Of a stretch of 64,000 nt of DNA, positions 36,180 to 44,922 are shown piece after piece. A model generated the notes under the pieces. That model ran no database searches, was not told the origin of the DNA, and worked only from the letters and a program-made list of their open reading frames with translations. Made by a program: the position numbers and the translations under genes. The stretch is from Nocardioides alkalitolerans DSM 16699. Lineage in GTDB: Bacteria; Actinomycetota; Actinomycetes; Propionibacteriales; Nocardioidaceae. Location: assembly GCF_000426525.1 (NCBI RefSeq), contig NZ_AUFN01000010.1, positions 186,001-250,000 on the forward strand. Direction: 5' to 3'. Position 1 is the stretch's first letter; every line of letters starts with the position of its first letter.

Positions 36180-36206
36180 GTGAGGTGACCGTGAGCGCTG
36201 CGTGAG
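36180..36206 (-). promoter_or_regulatory. Three direct repeats with 11-bp period
   Basis: GTGAG occurs at 36180, 36191 and 36202 (CTCAC on the minus strand), exactly one helical turn apart, upstream of the Asp/Arg-rich gene. This is the usual layout of an OmpR/PhoB-type response regulator site. Confidence 0.55.
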
Positions 36207-36294
36207 AGGGCTCTCATGGGGCGGGCCGACCAGGTGGGGTGACCGGCGTGCGGCCGCGGCACCACGACCGGGGAGGCCGCGGCGGGCTGCAGGG

Positions 36295-36368
36295 TGGGCG
36301 AAGAGGGTCTCGAACCCCCGACCTTCCGGGTGTAAACCGGACGCTCTGACCAACTGAGCTATTCGCCC
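36295..36368 (-). tRNA. tRNA-Val (anticodon TAC)
   Basis: The reverse complement folds into a full cloverleaf: acceptor stem GGGCGAA with TTCGCCC, D-loop AGCTCAGTTGGTCAGAGC, anticodon stem TCCGG/CCGGA around loop TTTACAC (anticodon TAC, reading GTA), and T-arm GGGTTCGAGACCC. Discriminator base A at 36295. The CCA end is not encoded. Confidence 0.96.
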
Positions 36369-36445
36369 TGGAGCGCGGACAGCCTACGACAGCCGGGCGG
36401 TGCGGGTACGTCGGGGCGGCGGAGCCGACAGCCCGAAATGTGAGC

Positions 36446-36479
36446 CGCACCGCTGGAGTCTCGGGTCTCCAGCGGTGCG
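36446..36479. terminator. Hairpin between tRNA-Val and peroxiredoxin
   Basis: A 13-bp perfect stem, CGCACCGCTGGAG (36446-36458) with its complement at 36467-36479, loop eight bases. It follows the minus-strand peroxiredoxin gene, so it probably ends that transcript before the tRNA. The rest of 36369-36581 holds nothing I recognise. Confidence 0.55.
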
Positions 36480-36581
36480 ACCGGTCGATCATGCAACCGC
36501 CGGTGGCGCGACCGCCAGGCTCCAGCGCATCCGTCTCACGATCCGACCACTGGTCTGGACCACGAGCAGGGCCGACGGCCC

Positions 36582-37088
36582 TCAGACCCCCGCGCGCAGG
36601 GCGTCGAGGTGGGCGCTCAGGTCGCGCCCGTCGGCCATCTGGTTGTGCACCGCCCAGCGGATCGTGCCGTCGACCCCGACGACGTACGAGGACCGCCGCG
36701 GACAGCCCCGCACCTCGTCGAACACGCCGTAGCTGCGGGCGACCTCGCCGTGGGGCCAGAAGTCGGAGAGCAGGGGGAAGTTGAGGCCGTCGCGGTCGGC
36801 GAACGCCCGCAGCGAGTAAACCGGGTCGCAGGAGAGGGCGAGGACCTCGGTGTCGAAGGTGAGGAAGTCGGCGAGCCGGTCGCGCACTCCCCCGAGCTCG
36901 CCCGTGCAGACCCCGGAGAACGCGAAGGGGATGAACACGAGGGCGACCGCCTTGCGACCCCGGAACGACGACAGCGTCACGTCCTGCCCGAACTGGTCCC
37001 GGCGCGTGAAGTCGGGCGCCGGGGCACCGACGGGCACGCCCACCTCGCCCGCGGCGCTCGTCACGGTCGTCACCTGTCCCTGCGGCAT
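36582..37088 (-). CDS. AhpE-like peroxiredoxin
   Basis: A 168-residue thioredoxin-fold peroxidase that reduces peroxides. The peroxidatic cysteine is C61 in VFIPFAFSGVCTGELGGVRD; the PxxxTxxC-like environment of AhpE is kept. Other cysteines (ALSCDP and RGCPRR) are not in the classical 2-Cys resolving position, consistent with a 1-Cys-type enzyme. ATG at 37088. The Prx lies about 60 bases downstream of the acyl-CoA synthetase on the same strand and could be in the same transcript. Confidence 0.9.
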   Translation of the reverse strand: MPQGQVTTVTSAAGEVGVPVGAPAPDFTRRDQFGQDVTLSSFRGRKAVALVFIPFAFSGVCTGELGGVRDRLADFLTFDTEVLALSCDPVYSLRAFADRDGLNFPLLSDFWPHGEVARSYGVFDEVRGCPRRSSYVVGVDGTIRWAVHNQMADGRDLSAHLDALRAGV

Positions 37089-37150
37089 GCCGACATCCTC
37101 GCACCCGCCACCGACGGCGGCTCCCACACCCGGCGCCACGGTCCCGGCGC

Positions 37151-38785
37151 TCACGCCTCCGGCGCTTCCTTCAGCTCGCGCTTCAGCACCTTGCCCGTGG
37201 CGTTGCGGGGCAGCTCGTCGAGGAACACGATCTCGCGGGGCACCTTGTAGCGCGCCAGGTTCTCCTTCACCCACGCCTTCAGGGTGTCCTCGTCGGCCGA
37301 GGCGCCGCTCTCCAGCACGACGAACGCCCGCAGGCGCCGGCCGTAGTCGTCGTCGTCGACGCCCACGGCCGCGACCTCCACGACCGCCTCGTGACGGGAG
37401 AGGCAGTCCTCGACCTCGCGGGGGAAGACGTTCTCGCCGCCCGAGACGATCATCTCGTCGTCGCGGCCCTCGACGTACAGGCGACCGTCGGGTCCGAACC
37501 GGCCCACGTCGCCCGACGACATCAGCCCGTCGACCATCTCCTTCGACCCGCCTCCGGTGTAGCCCTCGATCTGCAGGTCGTTGCCGACGAAGATCCGTCC
37601 GGCCTCGCCGTCGGGCACGGGCCTCCCCTGCTCGTCGAGGATGCGCACGACGGTCGCGTGCGGCAGGCGGCCGGCCGACGACGGCGCGGCGCGGAGGTCC
37701 TCGGGGTCGGCGATGCTCGCCCAGGCGATCTCGGTGGATCCGTAGGTGCTGTAGAGGTTCTCCCCGAACCGGTCCATCCACGTGAGGGCCAGGTCGCCGG
37801 GCAGGGCCGAGCCCGACGACGCCACGACCTGCAGCGTGGGCAGCGGGTGGGCGTCGAGAACGTCGTCGCCGAGCGCCAGGATCCGCTGCAGCATCACCGG
37901 GATGACCACGATCGAGTCGCAGCGCTCCGACTCCACGACCTCCAGGGCCGCAGCGGGGTCGAACTTGCGGCGGAGCACCATGGTCGTGCCGAGCAGCATC
38001 GCCAGCTGGTAGTGGGCGAAGCCCCAGGTGTGGAAGAGCGGGGCGGCGATGTGGCAGCGCCAGCCCGACCTGAGCGGCATCCGCGAGAGCAGCGACACCG
38101 CGGCGGGGACGCCGCCCTGGGGCCGGGGCGCGCCCTTCGGCGTACCGGTCGTGCCCGAGGTCAGGATGATCGTGCGCGGCGTGCGCGTGGGCGGGTCGAG
38201 CTCGTCGTCCGAGCCGGCGGCGACGAGACCCTCGAGCGTGGGCGTGCCGTCGGCACGGGGCGCCGCACGGTCGTCGCCCTCGACCCAGGCGAGCACCCGG
38301 TGGTCGAGGTCGGCACCCGCGAGGAGCTCGGAGAACTCCTCGTCGTGCACCACGACCCGGGGCTGCTCGCGCTCGAGCACGTCGGCCAGCTGCGGGCCGG
38401 CGAAGGCGGTGTTGAGGTAGAGCACGTCGGCGCCCAGCTTGTTCACGGCGATGGACGACTCGACGAAGCCGCGGTGGTTGCGGCACATGATCGCGACGCC
38501 GTCACCCTCCCGGACCCCCAGGTCGCGCAGGGCGCGGGCCAGGCGGGTGGTGCGCCGGTGCAGCTCGCCCCACGTGAGCGAGCCGAGCTCGTCGACCACG
38601 CCGACCTCGTCGGGCGCCCGGAGCGCGAGGGTCTTGAAACCGCCGGCCGGGGTCGTGCCCCACGTGCGGAGCGTGCCGAGCATGCCCGCGAGCACCTTCG
38701 GCGAGTAGGGGCGGATGATGCCGGACCGGCGCAGCACCCGCAGGCTCACGCCGGCGTCGGACACCTTCGTCGTCAGAGCGCTCAT
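37151..38785 (-). CDS. Long-chain acyl-CoA synthetase (AMP-binding)
   Basis: A 544-residue adenylate-forming ligase that activates fatty acids to acyl-CoA. The P-loop is IILTSGTTGTPKG (about residues 206-218), the ATP/acyl motif YGSTEIAW, the hinge and C-domain GRDDEMIVSGGENVFPREVE, and the catalytic lysine near the end, RNATGKVLKRELKEA. The ATG at 38785 has AAAGG ahead; an upstream GTG-type start would add 20 residues without a ribosome site. A perfect TGTCACAC palindrome lies upstream, suggesting TetR-type control. Confidence 0.92.
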   Translation of the reverse strand: MSALTTKVSDAGVSLRVLRRSGIIRPYSPKVLAGMLGTLRTWGTTPAGGFKTLALRAPDEVGVVDELGSLTWGELHRRTTRLARALRDLGVREGDGVAIMCRNHRGFVESSIAVNKLGADVLYLNTAFAGPQLADVLEREQPRVVVHDEEFSELLAGADLDHRVLAWVEGDDRAAPRADGTPTLEGLVAAGSDDELDPPTRTPRTIILTSGTTGTPKGAPRPQGGVPAAVSLLSRMPLRSGWRCHIAAPLFHTWGFAHYQLAMLLGTTMVLRRKFDPAAALEVVESERCDSIVVIPVMLQRILALGDDVLDAHPLPTLQVVASSGSALPGDLALTWMDRFGENLYSTYGSTEIAWASIADPEDLRAAPSSAGRLPHATVVRILDEQGRPVPDGEAGRIFVGNDLQIEGYTGGGSKEMVDGLMSSGDVGRFGPDGRLYVEGRDDEMIVSGGENVFPREVEDCLSRHEAVVEVAAVGVDDDDYGRRLRAFVVLESGASADEDTLKAWVKENLARYKVPREIVFLDELPRNATGKVLKRELKEAPEA

Positions 38786-38849
38786 GCTCGACCTTTCGTC
38801 GGGGACGAGGTCGAGGGTACGTGGACGCAAACGATCGGTACACACCCAG

Positions 38850-38866
38850 TGTCACACCGTGTGACA
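38850..38866. promoter_or_regulatory. 17-bp perfect palindrome before the acyl-CoA synthetase
   Basis: TGTCACAC, one base, GTGTGACA (38850-38866), with another GTGTCAC half-site at 38871-38877. It lies 65 bases upstream of the synthetase ATG and looks like a repressor operator. Confidence 0.6.
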
Positions 38867-38949
38867 TTTCGTGTCACGGCGGCGGTACGGCGGGTGGGCA
38901 CCGATCGTGTGGTCGTGCCGGGCCGCAGCGGCGCGGCCCGGTCGTCGGG

Positions 38950-39405
38950 TCAGGCGGGGGACTTCGGCGCCACGAGACGCGTGGCGGACCAGTCCTTGCT
39001 GACACCGGCGGTCGTGGTCTGGGCGAGGCCCGCGACGGGCGCGGCCTCGGAGATGGCGGCGGGGTCGACACTGCCGGGGCGGCCGACCTTGGGGGTCAGC
39101 AGCCAGATCGCGCCACCGCCCACCAGGTCGGTCAGCGAGTCCACCAGGCCGTCGACGAGGTCGCCGTCGTCGGCGCGCCACCACAGCAGGACGGTGTCGA
39201 CCACGTTGCCGTAGTCCCCGTCCACCATGTCGGCGTCGATGGCGTCCTCGACGGCCACCCGGAGGTCGTCGTCGGTGTCCTCGTCCCAGCCCAGCTCCTG
39301 GACCACCATTCCCTTGGTGATCCCCAGGCGGGCCGCAGGCCCGGCCGTGTCGCTCTCAGTCTGGGTGGACCCGCCACCCGCGGTCGCACTCACTGTCTCC
39401 TCCAT
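38950..39405 (-). CDS. DUF3052-family protein
   Basis: A 151-residue soluble acidic protein with the DUF3052 core: LGITKGMVVQELGWDEDTDDDLRVAVEDAI, VVDTVLLWWRADDGDLVDGLVDSL and GAIWLLTPKVGRPGSVDPA. Homologues (Mycobacterium tuberculosis Rv2239c) also sit next to aceE in divergent orientation, as here. Its role is unknown; the fixed neighbourhood suggests a link with pyruvate dehydrogenase or its control. Confidence 0.88.
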   Translation of the reverse strand: MEETVSATAGGGSTQTESDTAGPAARLGITKGMVVQELGWDEDTDDDLRVAVEDAIDADMVDGDYGNVVDTVLLWWRADDGDLVDGLVDSLTDLVGGGAIWLLTPKVGRPGSVDPAAISEAAPVAGLAQTTTAGVSKDWSATRLVAPKSPA

Positions 39406-39606
39406 CTGGTCCGTTCATCGCACTCGTCACCGCCGGTCCCGGCGGTCTTCTGCGGCGTCGCGCGCCGCGCGGTGCCCCGTAGTCCAGCGGGTTTCCGCAG
39501 GCTGCGCAACCCGTTCCGCCCAGTGGGCTCCCCCAGGATGCCCCGCGGCGCCCAGGGAACCACGGTCACGGCACCGCACGGGCGCCCGCGGCGACGTACT
39601 GGTGGG

Positions 39607-39612
39607 TAGATT
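39607..39612 (+). promoter_or_regulatory. -10 box for aceE
   Basis: TAGATT at 39607-39612 sits at the start of the most AT-rich patch of the divergent region, followed by a leader of about 30 bases to the GTG at 39646. Confidence 0.45.
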
Positions 39613-39645
39613 TTTTGTGCTCGTCACACGTGCGACGATGAGCGG

Positions 39646-42438
39646 GTGACCGCTGACTCGACACCCCGACCCGGCCAGTCGCGCACCACTTCCACGTCCG
39701 TGATCCACGAGGGCCTGCCGACCCAGTTGCCCGACATCGATCCCGACGAGACCCACGAGTGGCTCGACTCCTTCGACTCCCTGATCGACGACCGAGGTCG
39801 CGAGCGCGCGCGCTACGTGATGCTCCGGCTGCTCGAGCGGGCCCGCGAGAAGCAGGTCGGCGTCCCCGCCCTGCGCTCGACGGACTACATCAACACCATC
39901 CCGCCGGAGCGGGAACCCTGGTTCCCCGGCGACGAGGACGTGGAGCGCCGCATCCGGGCCTTCATCCGGTGGAACGCCGCGATGATGGTCTCGAGCGCGA
40001 ACCGCAAGGGCCTCGAGGTCGGTGGCCACATCGCGACGTACCAGTCGTCGGCCAGCCTCTACGAGATCGGCTTCAACCACTTCTTCCGCGGCAAGGACGC
40101 TCCGGGAGGTGGCGACCAGGTCTACATCCAGGGCCACGCCTCCCCCGGTGTCTACGCCCGCGCGTTCCTCGAGGGCCGTCTCTCGGAGGAGCAGCTCTAC
40201 CGCTTCCGCCAGGAGGTGCAGCACGGGGTCGGTGCCGGGCTCTCCTCCTACCCGCACCCGCGTCTCATGCCGGAGTTCTGGGAGTTCCCGACGGTCTCCA
40301 TGGGCCTCACGGGCATCAACTCGATCTACCAGGCGCGCTTCAACCGCTACCTGCACAACCGCGGGGTCAAGGACACCAGCGACCAGCAGGTGTGGGCGTT
40401 CCTCGGTGACGGCGAGATGGCCGAGCCCGAGTCGCTGGGCGCCATCGGCGTCGCGGCCCGCGAGGAGCTCGACAACCTCACCTGGGTCATCAACTGCAAC
40501 CTGCAGCAGCTCGACGGCCCGGTGCGCGGCAACGGCAAGATCATCCAGGAGCTGGAGTCCACGTTCCGTGGCGCCGGCTGGAACGTCATCAAGGTCGTCT
40601 GGGGCCGCGAGTGGGACCAGCTGCTCGCCCGCGACGTCGACGGCGTGCTCGTCAACAAGATGAACACGACGCCCGACGGCGCGTTCCAGACCTACTCGGT
40701 CGAGGACGGCGCCTACGTGCGCGACAGCTTCTTCGGCGGTGACCCGCGCCTGCGGGCGATGGTCGAGCACATGAGCGACGAGCAGATCCGCAAGCTCCCG
40801 CGCGGTGGTCACGACTACCGCAAGGTGTACGCCGCGTTCGAGGCCGCCCAGAAGCACGTCGGCCAGCCGACCGTCATCCTCGCGAAGACGATCAAGGGCT
40901 GGACGATCGACTCGCTGGAGGGCAAGAACGCCACCCACCAGATGAAGAAGCTCGACAAGGACGCGGTCAAGAAGTTCCGTGACCGCCTCTACCTGCCGAT
41001 CTCCGACCGCGACCTCGAGATCGCGTACGACGAGACCGGCGCGGCGCCGTTCTTCCACCCCGGCCCGAAGTCGCCCGAGATCGAGTACATGATGGAGCGC
41101 CGCCACCAGCTCGGTGGCTCGCTCCCCCGTCGGGTCAACCGCGCCACGGCGCTGAAGCTGCCCGGCGACAAGGTCTACGCCGACCTCAAGAAGGGCGCGG
41201 GCAAGAACAAGGTCGCCACGACGATGGCCGCCGTCCGCCTCCTGCGCGACTGGATGAAGGACCCCGAGATCGGCCAGCGCATCGTGCCGATCGCGCCGGA
41301 CGAGTACCGGACCTTCGGCATGGACTCCATGTTCCCGAGCGCCAAGGTCTACAACCCGGCGGGCCAGCAGTACGAGGCCGTCGACCGCAACATGCTCCTC
41401 GCCTACAAGGAGTCGGCCTCCGGCCAGATGCTGCACGAGGGCATCTCCGAGGCCGGCGCCATGGCGTCCGCCACGGCGGCCGGGTCGGCGTACACGACCC
41501 ACGGCGAGCACATGATCCCGTTCTACATCTTCTACTCGATGTTCGGGTTCCAGCGCACGGGCGACTCGATCTGGGCGATGGCCGACCAGCTGTCGCGCGG
41601 GTTCCTCGTCGGCGCCACCGCGGGTCGCACCACGCTCACCGGCGAGGGCCTGCAGCACGCGGACGGCCACTCGCCGCTGCTCGCGTCGACGAACCCGGCG
41701 GTCGTGCACTACGACCCCGCGTTCGCCTACGAGGTCGGCCACATCATGCGCTCGGGCCTCGAGCGGATGTACGGCACGACGCAGACGCACCCCGAGGGCG
41801 AGAACGTCATCTTCTACATGACGGTCTACAACGAGCCGGTCGAGCAGCCGGCCGAGCCCGAGGGCCTCGACCACGAGGGCCTGCTCAAGGGCATCTACCA
41901 GGTCTCGGCGTCGCAGAAGGAAGGCCCGCGGGTCCGCCTGCTCGCCTCCGGCGTGGCCTTCCCGTGGATCAAGGACGCCGCGCGGATGCTCGACGAGGAG
42001 TGGGGCGTCGCCGCCGACACCTGGTCGGTCACGTCGTGGAACGAGCTCGCCCGCGACGCCGTCGCCGCCGAGGACTGGAACCTGCTCCACCCGAGCGAGG
42101 CCCCCCGTACGGCGTACGTCGCCGACAAGCTGGGTGCCTCGTCCGGTCCGGTCGTCGCGGTCTCCGACTACATGGCGGCCGTGCCCCTGCAGATCGCCCG
42201 CTGGGTGCCGGAGGACTACCGCGTGCTCGGTGCGGACGGGTTCGGCTTCGCCGACACCCGCCCGTCGGCGCGGCGCTTCTTCAACATCGACGCCCAGTCG
42301 GTCGTCGTGCAGGCGCTGCAGGCGCTCGCCGAGGCCGGCGAGATCGAGACCGCCGTCGTGCAGAAGGCGTTCGACACGTACCGCATCGACGACCCGACCG
42401 CGGTGAAGAACGTCGAGCAGGAGGGCGGGGCGGCCTGA
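39646..42438 (+). CDS. aceE: Pyruvate dehydrogenase E1 component (homodimeric)
   Basis: Thiamine-diphosphate-dependent decarboxylation of pyruvate and acetyl transfer to lipoyl-E2. 930 residues, normal for the alpha2 type. The ThDP/Mg2+ motif is [13 protein letters not shown] (near residue 255) with the [15 protein letters not shown] asparagine. [35 protein letters not shown] and [17 protein letters not shown] belong to the pyrimidine-domain and active-site region. The GTG start is inside an in-frame open stretch and matches the family's short variable N-terminus. The E3 gene lies at 14.5 kb; no E2 is in the window. Confidence 0.97.
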   Translation: MTADSTPRPGQSRTTSTSVIHEGLPTQLPDIDPDETHEWLDSFDSLIDDRGRERARYVMLRLLERAREKQVGVPALRSTDYINTIPPEREPWFPGDEDVERRIRAFIRWNAAMMVSSANRKGLEVGGHIATYQSSASLYEIGFNHFFRGKDAPGGGDQVYIQGHASPGVYARAFLEGRLSEEQLYRFRQEVQHGVGAGLSSYPHPRLMPEFWEFPTVSMGLTGINSIYQARFNRYLHNRGVKDTSDQQVWAFLGDGEMAEPESLGAIGVAAREELDNLTWVINCNLQQLDGPVRGNGKIIQELESTFRGAGWNVIKVVWGREWDQLLARDVDGVLVNKMNTTPDGAFQTYSVEDGAYVRDSFFGGDPRLRAMVEHMSDEQIRKLPRGGHDYRKVYAAFEAAQKHVGQPTVILAKTIKGWTIDSLEGKNATHQMKKLDKDAVKKFRDRLYLPISDRDLEIAYDETGAAPFFHPGPKSPEIEYMMERRHQLGGSLPRRVNRATALKLPGDKVYADLKKGAGKNKVATTMAAVRLLRDWMKDPEIGQRIVPIAPDEYRTFGMDSMFPSAKVYNPAGQQYEAVDRNMLLAYKESASGQMLHEGISEAGAMASATAAGSAYTTHGEHMIPFYIFYSMFGFQRTGDSIWAMADQLSRGFLVGATAGRTTLTGEGLQHADGHSPLLASTNPAVVHYDPAFAYEVGHIMRSGLERMYGTTQTHPEGENVIFYMTVYNEPVEQPAEPEGLDHEGLLKGIYQVSASQKEGPRVRLLASGVAFPWIKDAARMLDEEWGVAADTWSVTSWNELARDAVAAEDWNLLHPSEAPRTAYVADKLGASSGPVVAVSDYMAAVPLQIARWVPEDYRVLGADGFGFADTRPSARRFFNIDAQSVVVQALQALAEAGEIETAVVQKAFDTYRIDDPTAVKNVEQEGGAA

Positions 42439-42452
42439 CCTCCTCGTCCTCA

Positions 42453-42514
42453 CGGGCCGCGGATGGTCCCGGCGTCGGAGATTTCTCCTCGACGTCGGGA
42501 ACATCCGCGGCCCG
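42453..42514. terminator. Long composite hairpin after aceE
   Basis: Outer stem CGGGCCGCGGATG (42453-42465) pairs perfectly with 42502-42514. The inner segment 42467-42500 is also self-complementary with small imperfections and a central ATTT loop. Together they can fold as one rod of about 27 base pairs. Confidence 0.7.
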
Positions 42515-42532
42515 CGCTGCATCGAAACGGTT

Positions 42533-44431
42533 GTGACCACTCGAGGGCCGAAGGCCGGTGACGCCCCGGGAGGGGCGGCCGGCGGGCTCCAGATCCCCCT
42601 CCGCGTGCGGATGACCGCCGACCAGAAGCGTGCCCTCGGCAGCTCGGTCGGCCTCCTGCGCCGCCTGGGGCTGCACGACGACGTCGCCCTGGCCACGGGT
42701 CCCGTGAGCACCGCGCCCCCCGCCCCGTCGGTCGTCGTGGTCGGCGAGGTCAAGCGGGGCAAGAGCACCCTCGTCAACGCGCTCACCGGCGCCGACGTCT
42801 CCCCCACCGCCGCCGAGGTCGTCACCACCGGCGTCATCGCCGTCGTGCCGCCGAGCGACGACCTCCCCGAGGGCACCGCCCGGGTCGAGCACGCCGACGG
42901 CTCCCACCGCGACGCACCCCTGGCCGACGCCCTCGCCCGGCTCGCGGTCGACGCCACGGCCACCACGCCGCTCCCCGACGGCGCCGCACCCGACGACGAC
43001 GCCCCGCCCGTGGGTGTCCGCGTCGCCGTCACCTCGCGCTTCCTGCCGGGCGTGACCGTGCTCGACACCCCCGGCGTGGGCGGGCTGCGGGCCGTGCACG
43101 GCCGCCGGGCCCGGGCCGCGGTGGCCCAGGCCTCCGTCATGGTCTTCGTCTCCGACGGCGGCCAGGTGCTCACCGCACCGGAGCTCGCCTTCGTCCGCGA
43201 GGTGGCGGCCGGCTCGGCGTCCGTCGTGTTCGTGCTCAGCCGCACCGACCGCAACCCGACGACGTGGGAGCAGGTGCTGGCGGAGAACCGGGCCCTGCTC
43301 GCCGAGCACGCCCCCCGCCTCGCCGACGCACCGATCCTGCCGGTGGCCGCGACGTACGCCGTGCAGGCCCGCGACTACCCGACGGCGACCGCCGAGAAGC
43401 TGGAGGCCGCCTCCGGGCTCCCCGAGCTCGCGCGCGTGCTGGTCGAGCGCGTGGGCGGCGCCGACCGCGCCCGCGTCGTGCACGCCCTCGAGGGCTGCGC
43501 CGACGGCCTCGAGCGGGCCGCGCTGGGGCTGGAGCGCGAGCTGGCCGTGCTCGAGCGGGCCGACCCCGCCGTGGTCGACGCCATGGTCGGCGAGCGCGAG
43601 CGCCTCGCCGAGCTGCGCCACGACCTCCGCACCTCCCGCCTGGAGCTGGAGCGCGACCTCGGCCGTGTGCGCCAGGCCGCGGTCAACGTGGTCAACCAGG
43701 GCGCCGACGACATCGTCACCCGCCTCGGGGCCACCATCTCGAAGCAGCGGCTGGCCATGACGAAGGCCCGCAAGCAGCAGTTCGTCGGCGAGCTCGAGGC
43801 CGAGCTGGCCGTGCTCGTCGCCACGGTCCGACGGGCGCTCGACGTCGGGGTCCAGCGGGTCGTCGCCGACGCGTTCGGCAGCCTGGAGGCCACGACCCAC
43901 GGACGGGTCGCCGTGCCCGTCGACGTGGCCGACGCGCTGAGCCGGATCCGCATGCGCACGCCCACCACCACCAGCTCGATGTTCGACCCCTCGCTGGCGA
44001 CCACGGCCTTCATGGGCGTGCAGGTGGCGGCCCTCATCGGCATCGCCGGACCCATCGGCATCGTGCTCGCCGGGGGCTGGGTGACGCTCAACATCGGCTT
44101 CCGCGGCATGCGGGAGGGGCAGGGCCAGCTCAATTCCCTGCTGAACGACAACGTCAACGTGATGCGGCGCGAGCTCAGCACCGGCATCGAGGCCGTCGTG
44201 CGCGAGATCCGACCGCAGCTGTACGTCGCGCTCGAGGACCACCTCAAGGCCTGCATCGCCGAGCTCGACACCCTCATCACCCAGAGCGAGGCCCAGGCGG
44301 CCCGCTCGGTGGCCGACCAGGAGCGGGCGCGGGGCGACGTACGACGCCGCCGCGACGCCGTGGTGGCCCAGCACCAGCACGTGCTCGACGAGCTGACGAC
44401 ACTCCGACGAGAAGGAGGTGCGCTCCCATGA
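42533..44431 (+). CDS. Dynamin-like GTPase with hydrophobic membrane segment
   Basis: A 632-residue large GTPase. G1 GEVKRGKST (71-79), G3 DTPGVGG near 180, G4 SRTD near 236. Long helical stalk regions follow (ERERLAELRHDLRTSRLELERDL). A hydrophobic hairpin, TAFMGVQVAALIGIAGPIGIVLAGGWVTLNIGF near residues 492-525, could insert in the membrane; the C-terminus is coiled coil. This is the layout of bacterial dynamin-like proteins such as IniA. GTG start. Its stop overlaps the next ATG. It probably remodels or guards membrane together with the second GTPase; the exact role is unknown. Confidence 0.85.
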   Translation: MTTRGPKAGDAPGGAAGGLQIPLRVRMTADQKRALGSSVGLLRRLGLHDDVALATGPVSTAPPAPSVVVVGEVKRGKSTLVNALTGADVSPTAAEVVTTGVIAVVPPSDDLPEGTARVEHADGSHRDAPLADALARLAVDATATTPLPDGAAPDDDAPPVGVRVAVTSRFLPGVTVLDTPGVGGLRAVHGRRARAAVAQASVMVFVSDGGQVLTAPELAFVREVAAGSASVVFVLSRTDRNPTTWEQVLAENRALLAEHAPRLADAPILPVAATYAVQARDYPTATAEKLEAASGLPELARVLVERVGGADRARVVHALEGCADGLERAALGLERELAVLERADPAVVDAMVGERERLAELRHDLRTSRLELERDLGRVRQAAVNVVNQGADDIVTRLGATISKQRLAMTKARKQQFVGELEAELAVLVATVRRALDVGVQRVVADAFGSLEATTHGRVAVPVDVADALSRIRMRTPTTTSSMFDPSLATTAFMGVQVAALIGIAGPIGIVLAGGWVTLNIGFRGMREGQGQLNSLLNDNVNVMRRELSTGIEAVVREIRPQLYVALEDHLKACIAELDTLITQSEAQAARSVADQERARGDVRRRRDAVVAQHQHVLDELTTLRREGGALP

Positions 44432-44922
44432 GCGACGACCCGACCAGCACCGGTACCAGCAGCAGCACGGGCGCGGGCACCGGCGACGACGCAGCCGTCG
44501 AGGACGTGCTCGACCTCGACGACTCGCTCGACGTGTTCGCCGCGGCCGACCCCGGCGACCTGGGCGACCCCGGCGACCTGGGCGACCTCGCCGACCACCT
44601 GCTCGACGACGTGCCCGACCACGTCTGGACCCGCGCGGTGACGGAGGCGGTCGACGGCTCGGCCGACGCGTCTGCCTACGCCGACCTCGTGCCGGCGCTC
44701 GACGACGCCGGGGACCTGGCCGACCTCGCGGGTGCCGCCGACCTGCTCGGCGACGCCGCGACCGAGGACACGGGCGGGAGCACGGCCGACGACCCGGGCG
44801 ACGTCATCGACCTCGGCGACCTCGGCAACCTCGGTGACCTCGACCCGGGTGCGGCCACCGACCCGTACGCCGAGCCCGAGGCCCCGGCCGACGACCTCGC
44901 CACCGAGGACGGCGGCTGGTGA
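44428..44922 (+). CDS. Acidic low-complexity linker protein of the GTPase operon
   Basis: A 164-residue very acidic protein, rich in Asp, Gly, Ala and Leu, with many GDLGD-type repeats (PGDLGDPGDLGDLADHLL, DLGDLGNLGDLD). One central segment, VPDHVWTRAVTEAVDG, may be helical. It has no signal peptide. The ATG overlaps the upstream GTPase stop and its own stop overlaps the downstream GTPase GTG, with a GAAGGAGGTG ribosome site, so it is firmly an operon member. Position recalls iniB beside iniA/iniC, but sequence identity to IniB is not established here. Possibly a partner or scaffold for the GTPases. Confidence 0.7.
   Translation: MSDDPTSTGTSSSTGAGTGDDAAVEDVLDLDDSLDVFAAADPGDLGDPGDLGDLADHLLDDVPDHVWTRAVTEAVDGSADASAYADLVPALDDAGDLADLAGAADLLGDAATEDTGGSTADDPGDVIDLGDLGNLGDLDPGAATDPYAEPEAPADDLATEDGGW

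Noticed and set aside
36400..36581. Small plus-strand gene between tRNA-Val and the peroxiredoxin
   Set aside because: Open frames there are Arg-rich without a ribosome site, and run into the antisense of the peroxiredoxin gene.
39638..39649. Three-codon open frame ATG-AGC-GGG-TGA overlapping the aceE GTG
   Set aside because: Such short frames arise by chance in this DNA; there is no evidence for translation or regulation.
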